Assembly: GCA_002011475.1 (NCBI GenBank)
Contig: MTNP01000037.1
Location: 33,191-75,549, forward strand
Source of the DNA: Dehalococcoides sp. JdFR-54
GTDB lineage: Bacteria > Chloroflexota > Dehalococcoidia > JdFR-54
Reading direction: 5' to 3'
Length of the DNA stretch: 42,359 nucleotides
Part shown: positions 25,975-33,573 of the stretch, one piece after another
Layout: every line of letters begins with the position of its first letter
Numbering within the stretch: position 1 is the first letter of the stretch
Notes under the pieces: model-generated
What the model was told of the DNA's origin: nothing
The model's database searches: none
What the model saw: only the letters and a program-made list of their open reading frames with translations
Translations under genes and position numbers: made by a program

Positions 25975-27201
25975 CTATCCTGCTGCTTTATCAATTACTT
26001 CCTTAAAGGTTCTAACGATATAAGCTAAATCCTCCTCTTCCAAATATTGGTGGCAGCCGATGTAGAAGCCGTTCTTCCCAAGATAATCGGCATTGGGCAA
26101 TTTGCCTTCATATTCCTTTTTCAAATGGCTATACGCGGGTTGTTGTGTGGGGATGCAGCCAAACAGTGGCCTTGTCTCTATGCCACGCTCTTCGAGCTCT
26201 TGGCGTAGCTTCTTCCGTGAAAATCTTTGCGGGTCCTTTATAACGATGGGATATGCCAGATAACTAACCGTATCCATAAACTTGGGCAACTGCAACACAT
26301 CGGAAAACCCCTTTAACCCCTCATTCAAATATTTCACATTTTCACGCCTTCGCTCAGCTATCCAATCGGCCTTCTTCATTTGAGTTATTGCCAATGCCGC
26401 TTGAAATTCCATGGCCTTGAAGTTATAGCCTATCAATTCATGTGCGAACCTGGGGTCGAAGTCCTCCTCCCCCTTGTAATTTTTCAATCGGGGGCATTTG
26501 CCCTGGGACCGCTGGCATATCGGGCAATCACACATTCGCCCATGGGCCTTGATCTTCTTGATGAGGCGAGCAATCTTGGCATCGTTTGTGACCACAATCC
26601 CCATCTCGCCAGCCTGTATGTTATGGGCAATGTAAAAGGAAAAGATAGATAATAATGAGAGTGACCCAGTTTTTTTGCCCTTGTAGACTGTCCCATGTGC
26701 CTGTGCTGAGTCCTCAAAGGTTACGAGTCCGTATCTCTCGGCGATCTTATTGATTTCATCCATGTCACATGGATAACCCATTAAATGAACAGGGAGGATA
26801 AATGAATACCGGTCGATATCATCGACCCTTTCAAGATGCTCTTTGATGCTTTGCGGTGTTATCAGGAAGGTCTCAGGATCGACATCGACATAGACTGGAT
26901 CGAACCCGGTGGTCACCAAAGCATTGCTGGTGGCGATATAGGTTAAGGGGGTGGTTATCACCTTTGTGCCATGCTTAACATTTATACCTTCATGGTGTAT
27001 GATGGCTGCCATTCCAGCCATCAGCGCCGCTGTCCCGGAGCTAACCGCCACTGCGTACTCAGTTCCGACATACTCGGCAAATGTCTTCTCAAACTCTCTG
27101 ACCTTGGCACCCTCTGATATTCGCCCGCTATCTAGAACCTCGTTTACCGCCCTTTTCTCCTCCTCCCCGATTTTAAAATCGCCAACGAAGATCCTTCTCA
27201 T
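25975..27201 (-). CDS. DegT/DnrJ/EryC1-family PLP enzyme, probable NDP-hexose 3-dehydrase (RfbH/ColD-type)
   Basis: 408 residues with the fold-type-I sugar aminotransferase pattern: SSGTAALMAGMAA, TPLTYIATSNAL, FEDSAQAHG. At the PLP site, where aminotransferases have SFYxxKN with the Schiff-base lysine, it has SFYIAHNIQAGE with His193. His at this position is the known signature of the 3-dehydrases ColD and RfbH (E1). A cysteine block C224-x-C226-x2-C229-x6-C236 lies 31 residues later, much as in E1, which binds a [2Fe-2S] cluster. Removal of the 3-hydroxyl from a 4-keto-6-deoxyhexose nucleotide is therefore inferred. The start overlaps the gmd-like stop by 4 nt (ATGA). It lies in the AT-rich block. 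Confidence 0.85.
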   Translation of the reverse strand: MRRIFVGDFKIGEEEKRAVNEVLDSGRISEGAKVREFEKTFAEYVGTEYAVAVSSGTAALMAGMAAIIHHEGINVKHGTKVITTPLTYIATSNALVTTGFDPVYVDVDPETFLITPQSIKEHLERVDDIDRYSFILPVHLMGYPCDMDEINKIAERYGLVTFEDSAQAHGTVYKGKKTGSLSLLSIFSFYIAHNIQAGEMGIVVTNDAKIARLIKKIKAHGRMCDCPICQRSQGKCPRLKNYKGEEDFDPRFAHELIGYNFKAMEFQAALAITQMKKADWIAERRRENVKYLNEGLKGFSDVLQLPKFMDTVSYLAYPIVIKDPQRFSRKKLRQELEERGIETRPLFGCIPTQQPAYSHLKKEYEGKLPNADYLGKNGFYIGCHQYLEEEDLAYIVRTFKEVIDKAAG

Positions 27202-28145
27202 ACCCTTTCTCTCCAGTAATTAAGTAGGTCTTCCATCGTTTTCTCAAAGGGTATCGTTGGCTTCCAGCCGGTTTGTTGTCTAAATTTTGAACAGTCGCCC
27301 TGGAGTATCGCGACATCGGAAGGTCTCATCCGAGAGGGGTCTTGTCTGACCTCGATATTTCTGTTGGCCATAGATAAAAGTAGATTCAAAACCTCGTGCA
27401 CCGTCCTCGTTTTTTCAGAGCAGATATTGTATACCTCGCCAAACTCGCATTTCTGCAGTGCCAACCAATATGCCCGTACAATATCCCTGACATCGGAGAA
27501 GTCTCTTTGAGCATCGAGATTGCCCACATAAATTATCGGCTCTTTCCCCTTTTCGATCTCGGCGATTTGCTTGGCGAAGCTTGAGGCTACGAATACCTCC
27601 CCTCTTCTCGGCCCAGTGTGATTGAAGGCGCGGGTAACCACAATTTTTAAGCCATAGGATTTGTGATATTGATAAGATAATTTGTCCTGGGCCACCTTGG
27701 AGACTCCGTAAGGGGAGAGGGGCCTTAGGGGGGCTGTTTCCCTAATGGGCAGCTCATGGGGGTAAACCATCCCGTATTCTTCGGAACTACCGGCAACATG
27801 AATTTTGGGATCTATATCCGATTTTCTAATTGCCTCAAATAGATGTATTGTCCCAATTACATTGGTCTCCATGGTATCCGCTGGAGCCCACCAACTCATC
27901 GGAACGAAGGATTGGGAAGCCAGATGGAAAATATAGTCCGGCCTCGATTCTCTTACAGCCCTCTCTAATGAATGGCCATCTCTCATGTCGGCATTGATCA
28001 ACTGAATATTGTTTTTGATGTGCTCTATATTGTCTAGTTTGCTTCTCCAGCGCGCTGTCCCATATACCTTCAGCCCTTCTTGCAGCAGATGTTCAGCCAG
28101 ATGACTCCCTACAAAACCTGTTATGCCAGTGATCAAGGCTCTCAT
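27198..28145 (-). CDS. GDP-mannose 4,6-dehydratase-like NAD-dependent sugar dehydratase/epimerase
   Basis: 315 residues of the extended SDR family. Seen: GITGFVGSHL (NAD loop), the GMD-like GTARWRSKLDNIEHI, ASQSFV, SSEEYG with the catalytic Ser/Glu, YGVSKVAQD (YxxxK) and the substrate loop FNHTGPRRGEVFV. This set is best matched by GDP-mannose 4,6-dehydratases and the related Rmd reductases, which form or use GDP-4-keto-6-deoxymannose. The first gene of the AT-rich operon, it begins behind AGGGGGG and would supply the substrate for the DegT-type dehydrase. Which of dehydratase or reductase it is cannot be settled by eye, but the context favours dehydratase. Confidence 0.82.
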   Translation of the reverse strand: MRALITGITGFVGSHLAEHLLQEGLKVYGTARWRSKLDNIEHIKNNIQLINADMRDGHSLERAVRESRPDYIFHLASQSFVPMSWWAPADTMETNVIGTIHLFEAIRKSDIDPKIHVAGSSEEYGMVYPHELPIRETAPLRPLSPYGVSKVAQDKLSYQYHKSYGLKIVVTRAFNHTGPRRGEVFVASSFAKQIAEIEKGKEPIIYVGNLDAQRDFSDVRDIVRAYWLALQKCEFGEVYNICSEKTRTVHEVLNLLLSMANRNIEVRQDPSRMRPSDVAILQGDCSKFRQQTGWKPTIPFEKTMEDLLNYWRERV

Positions 28146-28520
28146 TTTAATCCCCCCTGTTCAGTCCCTTATGGAAATCGGTAAAGTTCTTTAATGAACG
28201 CCAGATTGCGTCTGAGCTATAATACAACAAACAGGGAGAATTATGCTACAGGTCTTGCCCCGTCTCAAAAAATTTGACAGGGTTTTTAATCGTGTCAAAA
28301 TGGAGTCGCTCATTTAATAGCATTCTCGGGCGTCTCCAATTCAAAGCCTCGTGCTCTCTTTCCTCATTGTATCACCTTCTGCTCTTCCAGACTCGGCTTA
28401 AGTTCGGGTAGCGTCTGCGGGTCCTCCGCGGCAGCACTCCCGCTCCAAGGCGAGCACCAGCCTCTCATCGAGCTTTCCCTGGCCTCCGAGGTATTCTGCC
28501 CAGCTAGTACAAACAGGGGC
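28146..28520. other. Gene-free stretch right of the AT-rich block
   Basis: No convincing gene on either strand. It holds the upstream region of the gmd-like gene, a GTTC-N6-GAAC repeat near 28187, and a 7-base inverted repeat at 28273-28299. Composition changes from AT-rich to GC-rich at about 28390, which may mark a junction. Confidence 0.5.
28273..28299. repeat. Inverted repeat TTTGACA / TGTCAAA
   Basis: Arms 28273-28279 and 28293-28299 surround 13 bases, so each strand shows a TTGACA hexamer. No matching -10 was found at the right distance on either strand; it could be an operator or a chance repeat in AT-rich DNA. Confidence 0.4.
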
Positions 28521-28550
28521 TTGACGCCAAACGAAACGGGGTGTTATGAT
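28521..28550 (+). promoter_or_regulatory. Promoter of the tRNA cluster
   Basis: TTGACG at 28521-28526 and TATGAT at 28545-28550, spacer 18. Transcription would begin about 28557, enter the broken tRNA-Trp and continue through the tRNA-Leu, Gly, Cys and Leu genes. Confidence 0.65.
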
Positions 28551-28585
28551 ATTTGGTGGCACTGTGGAGGGCATCGATCTTCGAA

Positions 28586-28630
28586 CTCCAAAACCGCAGG
28601 TCGGGGGTTCGAATCCCTCCATTCCTGCCA
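28586..28630 (+). pseudogene. 3' fragment of a tRNA-Trp gene
   Basis: From the anticodon loop (CTCCAAA, anticodon CCA) through the anticodon 3' stem ACCGC, a complete T-arm with GGTTCGAATCC, acceptor strand CATTCCT, discriminator G and encoded CCA, this is a tRNA-Trp 3' half. The 5' half is missing: the expected GCGGT 5' stem is replaced by TCGAA, no D-arm is seen, and AGGAATG (the acceptor partner) does not occur nearby. The break falls at the anticodon loop, a common crossover point of tRNA-targeting integrases. Confidence 0.8.
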
Positions 28631-28634
28631 TAGG

Positions 28635-28720
28635 GCCGAGGTGGTGGAATGGTAGACACGCTGTCTTGAGGGGGCAGTGAGCGAAAGCTCGTAGGAGTTC
28701 GAGTCTCCTCCTCGGCACCA
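28635..28720 (+). tRNA. tRNA-Leu (GAG)
   Basis: 86 bases. The acceptor stem GCCGAGG/CCTCGGC closes the molecule, the anticodon stem CTGTC/GGCAG encloses TTGAGGG (anticodon GAG), a long class-II variable arm (TGAGCGAAAGCTCG) is present, and the T-loop is GTTCGAGTC. CCA is encoded. Confidence 0.95.
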
Positions 28721-28774
28721 TAAGGGAGGTTGGCAAGAAGGGCCGAGTGCTGCGGCACTTTAACAAGGGACAGC

Positions 28775-28850
<76 letters not shown>

Positions 28851-28862
28851 GAAACTGGTCGA

Positions 28863-28935
28863 GGCGACGTGGCCAAGAGGTTAAGGCGGAGCTCTGCAAA
28901 AGCTCTATTCGGCGGTTCGAATCCGCCCGTCGCCT
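28863..28935 (+). tRNA. tRNA-Cys (GCA)
   Basis: 73 bases. Acceptor GGCGACG/CGTCGCC, anticodon stem GAGCT/AGCTC around CTGCAAA (anticodon GCA), discriminator T as expected for Cys. No CCA is encoded; a short T-run follows directly. Confidence 0.95.
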
Positions 28936-29006
28936 TTTTCGTTCTGGGCGTGGGTCTCTCGAGATGTGTCAGAAACTAGGTTCGGGGCTGATTTTGGGTC
29001 GAAAAA

Positions 29007-29091
29007 GCCGAGGTGGCGCAACCGGCAGACGCGGCGGACTTAAAATCCGCTGAGGGCCAACCTCATGCGGGTTCGAATCCCGCCCTCGGCA
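29007..29091 (+). tRNA. tRNA-Leu (UAA)
   Basis: 85 bases. Acceptor GCCGAGG/CCTCGGC, anticodon stem GCGGA/TCCGC around CTTAAAA (anticodon TAA), long variable arm, T-loop GTTCGAATC. No CCA is encoded, unlike the Leu-GAG and Gly genes of the same cluster. Confidence 0.95.
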
Positions 29092-29116
29092 CACTTTCCA
29101 TAGAGGTATCAGGCAC

Positions 29117-29239
29117 ATGGGCAAAAGGGGCCGCTTTGTCAATCTGAACCGCTTCAAGTTCGGCAAGGCGATCAAGCGTGCCTCCAAGCTGCGGGACGAT
29201 AAGCGCACAACAAAAGCTATGACACCTAGAGGACGCTAG
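29117..29239 (+). CDS. Possible 40-residue highly basic protein
   Basis: An ATG 26 nt after tRNA-Leu opens a 40-codon frame ending TAG: MGKRGRFVNLNRFKFGKAIK continues into ASKLRDDKRTTKA and ends PRGR. About one third of the residues are Lys or Arg, with almost no acidic ones, so it would be a nucleic-acid-binding-type peptide. Only a weak GAGGT precedes it. It would be transcribed as the tail of the tRNA operon. No family is recognised. It may be real or a chance frame. Confidence 0.35.
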   Translation: MGKRGRFVNLNRFKFGKAIKRASKLRDDKRTTKAMTPRGR

Positions 29240-29291
29240 CCAAGGGGCGTCACACCGCTTCACCATCTGCAATTGGGCCAGTATGTGGCCA

Positions 29292-30170
29292 TTATTCTTT
29301 CTTTTCCGGCTTTTCTGGGATTCCAGCCTCTGCCCACCTCAACTGAGCCAACCCACCCAGCTCACCGCTGGTAAGCCCTCTCATCTCTGAGGGAATGATC
29401 ACCAGTTTAGCATTCTCCGATTCGCCAAACTTCTTTAACGCAGCTATACTCTCAAATCGGAGAGCGGTTTCGGCACCCTGGCCCAGTTCCGCAAGCTTTT
29501 GATAGTAGATGCTGATGCCCTCGGCGTGGAGGATTTGGGCTTGCTTTTCGCCCTCCGCCTTGGCGATGGCGGCGTTCTTCTCCGCCTCAGCGCGAATCAG
29601 CAAAGCCTCCCTTTCCGCCTGGGCTGCTTCCTTTTCTGCCTCTGCCTTCAGGATGGTGGCCCTTCTTTCTGCCTCAGCTTGCTCGATCTCTGCTTTCCGC
29701 CTCGCCATGGCCTCTTCCACTATGCGGTCAGTCTTGACTTCCGCTATTTCGACGGTGGTCACATCTATGCCCCAGCGTCCGGCTTCTTCTGCCAGCCTGA
29801 CCTTAAGCTGGGCAGCGATTTGTTCCCGCTTAGCGATGACATCGGCGAACTCCATATCCCCTACCACTGCCCTGAGCGTAGTCCGAGCTACGTTGCGTAT
29901 TCCCTCCTCCGCATTCTGGATGCTCAGTACCTTCTTTTCTGGATCCACGACCTTATAAAATACGATGGGGTCAATGGTGACCACAACATTGTCCCTAGTT
30001 ATGCAATGCTGGTCTGGCATGTCCTTTACGATCTCCCTCAAATCTATTCGCTCCACAACCTTGTAGCCCGGGGGTATGTAGACAAACCCCGGGCCTCGGA
30101 TCCCACCATACTTGCCCGTCATGGTAAACACGACCAACCTTTCAAACTGGGGCACCCTGTGAAATCCCAT
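29292..30170 (-). CDS. SPFH/band-7 (stomatin/prohibitin-like) protein without an N-terminal membrane anchor
   Basis: 292 residues. The first half is the SPFH domain (ERLVVFTMTGKYGGIRGPGFVYIPPGYKVVERIDLR, then VVTIDPIVFYKVVDP and NVARTTLRAVVGDMEF, in pieces). The second half is a long Ala/Glu-rich coiled coil typical of stomatins, ending in LGGLAQLRWAEAG. Such proteins oligomerise at membrane microdomains and often guide proteases. The start is fixed by AAGGAGG eight bases before the ATG at 30170. The usual N-terminal hydrophobic anchor is absent, and no in-frame upstream extension restores it. A NfeD-type protease partner is not adjacent. Confidence 0.88.
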   Translation of the reverse strand: MGFHRVPQFERLVVFTMTGKYGGIRGPGFVYIPPGYKVVERIDLREIVKDMPDQHCITRDNVVVTIDPIVFYKVVDPEKKVLSIQNAEEGIRNVARTTLRAVVGDMEFADVIAKREQIAAQLKVRLAEEAGRWGIDVTTVEIAEVKTDRIVEEAMARRKAEIEQAEAERRATILKAEAEKEAAQAEREALLIRAEAEKNAAIAKAEGEKQAQILHAEGISIYYQKLAELGQGAETALRFESIAALKKFGESENAKLVIIPSEMRGLTSGELGGLAQLRWAEAGIPEKPEKKE

Positions 30171-30217
30171 TCTCCACCTCCTTATGGTTACCCTTAAAAC
30201 CGGGGTCTTGCGGGGTC

Positions 30218-30247
30218 AACATACGGGATACAGCCCTCGTTTGTCAA
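30218..30247 (-). promoter_or_regulatory. Promoter of the SPFH gene
   Basis: Minus-strand TTGACA (30247-30242) and TATGTT (30223-30218), spacer 18, about 48 bases before the ATG at 30170. Confidence 0.6.
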
Positions 30248-30309
30248 GTTGTGGCAGGGGAAGGCTATCTGGATGGCTGTATGGGCCAGATGCGGCCCGG
30301 CGGCGTGGC

Positions 30310-31284
30310 TTACCGGCCGCCGAGGCGGAAGGCCATTTGCCTGGCCTTGCGCAGCACCACGCCCCTGACCCCGTCCATGATGTCCTCGGCGGTAAGCCCG
30401 CATCTCTCCATTAGCTGCGCCGGCTTGCCCGACCTGGAGTAAACATCCTTGATGGCGATAAAGGCCATGGGCACCGGCTGGTGGCTGCTCACCACCTGAG
30501 CCACCCGGCTGCCCAGCCCGCCCTGGAGCAGGTGCTCCTCGGCGGTGACGATGGCCCCGGTCTCCCGGGCAGCTTGGAGTATAGCCTCCTCATCCAGGGG
30601 CTTGACGGTGGGCATGGTGAGCACCCGGCAGTCTATGCCCTCTATCTCCCTCAGCCTGTGGGCTGCCTCCAGGGCCAGGGCCACCATGACCCCAATGGCT
30701 ATGATGGTGGCATCTCGCCCCGGCCTCAGGGTCACCGCTTTGCCCAAGACGAACCGATAGCCATCCTCGTGGATGACGGGGGTCTTGGGCCGGCTCAATC
30801 TTATATAGAAGGGCCCGAGGAGAGCGGCTGCTGCCCTGATGGCCTGGGCGGCCTCCACGGCATCGGTGGGCACGATGACGGTGAAGCCGGGGAGGGAGCA
30901 CATCAGCCCCACGTCCTCGATGGCGTGGTGGGAGAAGCCGTCCTCGCCCACGGTGATGCCCCCGTGGCTGGCCACTATCTTGACATTGAGTCGGGGCTGG
31001 GCGATGCTCATCCGGAGCTGGTCGAAGCAGCGGGCAGAGGCGAACACAGCGAAGGTGCTGGCAAAGACGGTCTTCCCCGAGGCCGCCAGCCCGGCGGCGA
31101 TGCCGATCATATTCTGCTCCGCCAACCCTAGGTCGAAAAAACGGCTCGGGAACTTGTGGCCAAACATCTGGCTCTGGGTGGACCGGGCCAGATCGGCGTC
31201 CAGGACCACTATATTGGGATTGGCCTCCCCCAGCTCCACCAAAGTCCTGCCATAGGCCTCCCTGGTGGACTCTTCCCGGGCCAC
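30310..31284 (-). CDS. Transketolase, C-terminal subunit
   Basis: 324 residues covering the pyrimidine-binding and C-terminal domains: VVLDADLARSTQSQ, RFFDLGLAEQNMIGIAAGLA, ASHGGITVGEDGFSHHAIED and a final VTAEEHLLQGGLGSRVA. Combined with the adjacent N-terminal subunit it makes the split transketolase common in anaerobes and archaea, moving two-carbon units between sugar phosphates. It begins at GTG directly after the partner's TAG stop, so the pair is co-translated. Confidence 0.93.
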   Translation of the reverse strand: MAREESTREAYGRTLVELGEANPNIVVLDADLARSTQSQMFGHKFPSRFFDLGLAEQNMIGIAAGLAASGKTVFASTFAVFASARCFDQLRMSIAQPRLNVKIVASHGGITVGEDGFSHHAIEDVGLMCSLPGFTVIVPTDAVEAAQAIRAAAALLGPFYIRLSRPKTPVIHEDGYRFVLGKAVTLRPGRDATIIAIGVMVALALEAAHRLREIEGIDCRVLTMPTVKPLDEEAILQAARETGAIVTAEEHLLQGGLGSRVAQVVSSHQPVPMAFIAIKDVYSRSGKPAQLMERCGLTAEDIMDGVRGVVLRKARQMAFRLGGR

Positions 31285-32220
31285 CTACTCCAGCTCCTTA
31301 AGGGCCTGGGCCAGCTCCTCGGCATTGGGGGCTCGCCCATGGAATTCCAGGTTGTTTTCCATGAAGCTAACGCCCTTGCCCTTGATGGTGTGGGCGATGA
31401 TGACGGTGGGCTTGCCCTTGGTTGCCCTGGCCTGCTCAGCGGCGGACAGGATTTGGGGGATGCTATGCCCATCGACCTCGATAGCTTGCCAGCCGAAGGC
31501 CCGCCATTTTTCGGCCAGAGGCTCCAGGTTCATGATGTCGGAGCACCAGCCATCAAGCTGTTGCTTATTATGGTCCACGATGGCGGTCAGGTTATCCAGC
31601 TTGAAATGGGCGGCGGATATAGCTGCCTCCCAGACCTGTCCCTCGTCGCACTCCCCATCGCCCAGCAAAACGTAGACCCGGTAGTCCTTGGAGTCCAGTC
31701 GCCCGGCCAGGGCCACCCCGATGCTGAAGGAGAGCCCCTGGCCCAGAGAACCGGCGGACATCTCCACCCCAGGGGTGATGGTCCGGTCGGTGTGGCCCTG
31801 AAGGCGGCTATCCATTTTCCTCAGGGTGGGCAGCTCGGCCACCGGGAAATAGCCGGCCTCGGCCAAGGTGGCATACAGGGCCGGGGCGGCATGTCCTTTG
31901 CTCAGGATGAAGCGGTCGCGCTCCGGCCACCGGGGGTCCTGTGGCCGATGACGCATTATCTTGAAGTAGAGGGCCACCAGCACCTCCACGGCTGAGAGGC
32001 AGCCACCGGTGTGCCCGCTGCCGGCGGTGCCGATCATGGTGATGATATGGCGACGCAGGCTTTTGGCTAGCCTCTCCAGCTCGGCCTCGGGCCTATCCTG
32101 ACCCTTCTGGGTGGCCAGGGATGAAACGGCCTCGGCGGGGTTGTTGCCTGCCGAGGCCGAAGTCGGCCCACAGCGCTTATCGGGGAGGCTGCCTCCTGGT
32201 GAGGATGCACCTATCTTCAT
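31285..32220 (-). CDS. Transketolase, N-terminal subunit
   Basis: The TPP-binding half: MIGTAGSGHTGGCLSAVEVL, FILSKGHAAPALYA, GSLGQGLSFSIG, and the diphosphate motif GDGECDEGQVWEAA through DHNKQQLDG. The ATG at 32220, 9 nt after hisS, gives a ~45-residue N-terminal extension rich in Gly/Ser/Ala with no Shine-Dalgarno. The conserved part starts near LERLAKSLRRHIITM, so the real start may lie later. It sits between hisS and the C-terminal subunit in one minus-strand operon. Confidence 0.9.
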   Translation of the reverse strand: MKIGASSPGGSLPDKRCGPTSASAGNNPAEAVSSLATQKGQDRPEAELERLAKSLRRHIITMIGTAGSGHTGGCLSAVEVLVALYFKIMRHRPQDPRWPERDRFILSKGHAAPALYATLAEAGYFPVAELPTLRKMDSRLQGHTDRTITPGVEMSAGSLGQGLSFSIGVALAGRLDSKDYRVYVLLGDGECDEGQVWEAAISAAHFKLDNLTAIVDHNKQQLDGWCSDIMNLEPLAEKWRAFGWQAIEVDGHSIPQILSAAEQARATKGKPTVIIAHTIKGKGVSFMENNLEFHGRAPNAEELAQALKELE

Positions 32221-32229
32221 AGCGCCATA

Positions 32230-33507
32230 TTATATATCATCTGTCCCCAGGTGTCTACCCTTCAAAACAGATAAAATCTCACTGCGGGGCACCCTCTGCT
32301 GCTGGCCGGCGACCATATCCCGGAGGGTGAGCTCCCCTCGGGCCACCTCCTCTTCGCCGATGATGATGGCCTGGGACACCCCCAGGGCATTGGCCTGCCT
32401 TAGCTGGGCCTTGAGGCTCCGCCCCCCCATGCCCATCAGGGCGGCCACCCCTGCCCGGCGGAGTTGGGCGGTGAGCCCTATGGCCTCAGCCTTGGCGGCA
32501 TCGCCCACATGGGCCACCCAGATGGTGGCCGGGGGGGGCTGGGGCACCGGCAGCTTCTGCTTCTTCAGGTTGAGCACGATGCGCTCCATCCCGGTGGCCA
32601 GGCCCACGGCAGGGGTGGGCTTGCCCCCCAGCTCGGCGATGAGGTCATCGTAGCGGCCGCCGCCGCCCAGGGTGCTCTGGGCGCCGGAGACACCCCGGGG
32701 CTGGATCTCGAAGACGGTCCTGGTGTAGTAGTCCAGGCCCCGCACCAGGCGGTGGTCCAACTTATAGGGGAGGCCAAGAAGACCAAGGTATCTCTGAAGC
32801 TGCTGGAAGTGCTCCAGGCAGGCGGCACAGAGGTGGTCAGCGCTGCGGGGGGCGTGCCGGGCCGCCCTCTGACAGGAGGGGCGTTTGCAGTCCAGGAGAC
32901 GCAGCGGGTTTCTGACCAGCCGCTGCTGGCAATCGGCGCAGAGCTGGCCGGCCAGATCCCGGTAATACTCTTTGAGCTTCGCCAAATACTTGGGGCGACA
33001 TTCCCGGCAGCCGATGCTGTTCAGGAGGAGCTGGAGATGGCTCAGCCCCAGGGAGGTATATAGCTGCCAGGCCATATCGATGACCTCGGCGTCCAGGGCA
33101 GGGTCGGCATCGCCGATGGCCTCGTAGCCGAACTGGTAGTGCTGGCGGCGCCGGCCCGCCTGGGGCCGCTCATAGCGGAAGGCAGGGCCTATGTAATAGA
33201 GCTTAACCGGCTGGGGGAGGTTATGCATGCCGTGCTCCACATAGGCGCGGCACACCGGGGCGGTGCCCTCGGGGCGGAGGGTCATCCTATCCCCACCCCG
33301 GTCCTGGAAGACATACATCTCCTTTTCCACGATGTCCGTCTCCTCGCCGATGCTGCGGGCGAAGAGACGGGCATCCTCGAAGATAGGGGTATCGATGCGG
33401 CTATAGCCGTAGAGCTGGCAGATGGCGACTATCTTCTGCCTCACCAGTTCCCAGTAAGGCTGTTCCTGGGGGAGGATGTCCGTGGTGCCACGGGGCGCCT
33501 TATACAC
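32230..33507 (-). CDS. hisS: Histidyl-tRNA synthetase
   Basis: 425 residues from a GTG at 33507 (VYKAPRGTTDILPQE), seven bases after GGGAGG; a TTG five codons earlier lies inside that site. Class II motifs are visible: RPEGTAPVCRAYV (motif 2 region), the YRYERPQAGRRRQHYQFG loop in pieces, and the histidine motif LVRGLDYYTRTVFEI, with TLGGGGRYDDL and GLATGMERIVL. The C-terminal anticodon domain follows. An unusual Cys-rich insertion of ~70 residues holds four Cys pairs (CREC, CADC, CKRPSC, CAAC) and may bind zinc. It heads an operon with the transketolase genes. Confidence 0.95.
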   Translation of the reverse strand: MYKAPRGTTDILPQEQPYWELVRQKIVAICQLYGYSRIDTPIFEDARLFARSIGEETDIVEKEMYVFQDRGGDRMTLRPEGTAPVCRAYVEHGMHNLPQPVKLYYIGPAFRYERPQAGRRRQHYQFGYEAIGDADPALDAEVIDMAWQLYTSLGLSHLQLLLNSIGCRECRPKYLAKLKEYYRDLAGQLCADCQQRLVRNPLRLLDCKRPSCQRAARHAPRSADHLCAACLEHFQQLQRYLGLLGLPYKLDHRLVRGLDYYTRTVFEIQPRGVSGAQSTLGGGGRYDDLIAELGGKPTPAVGLATGMERIVLNLKKQKLPVPQPPPATIWVAHVGDAAKAEAIGLTAQLRRAGVAALMGMGGRSLKAQLRQANALGVSQAIIIGEEEVARGELTLRDMVAGQQQRVPRSEILSVLKGRHLGTDDI

Positions 33508-33536
33508 CGAAAGGCCTCCCAATCGTGTCTCTAGCT

Positions 33537-33565
33537 AGGATACTGCAAAGGCGGCGCTTTGTAAA
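33537..33565 (-). promoter_or_regulatory. Promoter of hisS-transketolase operon
   Basis: Minus-strand TTTACA (33565-33560) and TATCCT (33542-33537), spacer 17, ~30 bases before the GTG at 33507. It is divergent from, and interlocked with, the Rel promoter region. Confidence 0.6.
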
Positions 33566-33573
33566 GGCGACCA

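Noticed and set aside
28187-28200. GTTC-N6-GAAC near the gmd-like gene considered as a LexA-type box.
   Set aside because: The half-sites are in the opposite orientation and spacing to the GAAC-N4-GTTC box at lexA.
28555-28630. The sequence before the tRNA-Trp fragment tested as a complete unusual tRNA.
   Set aside because: A 76-base window cannot form an acceptor stem with CATTCCT, and no D-arm is present; a selenocysteine tRNA was also considered but the anticodon loop and arm lengths do not fit.
29276-29290. GGCCA-gtatg-TGGCC hairpin after the SPFH gene.
   Set aside because: Only 5 bp with no T-tract; too weak to call a terminator.
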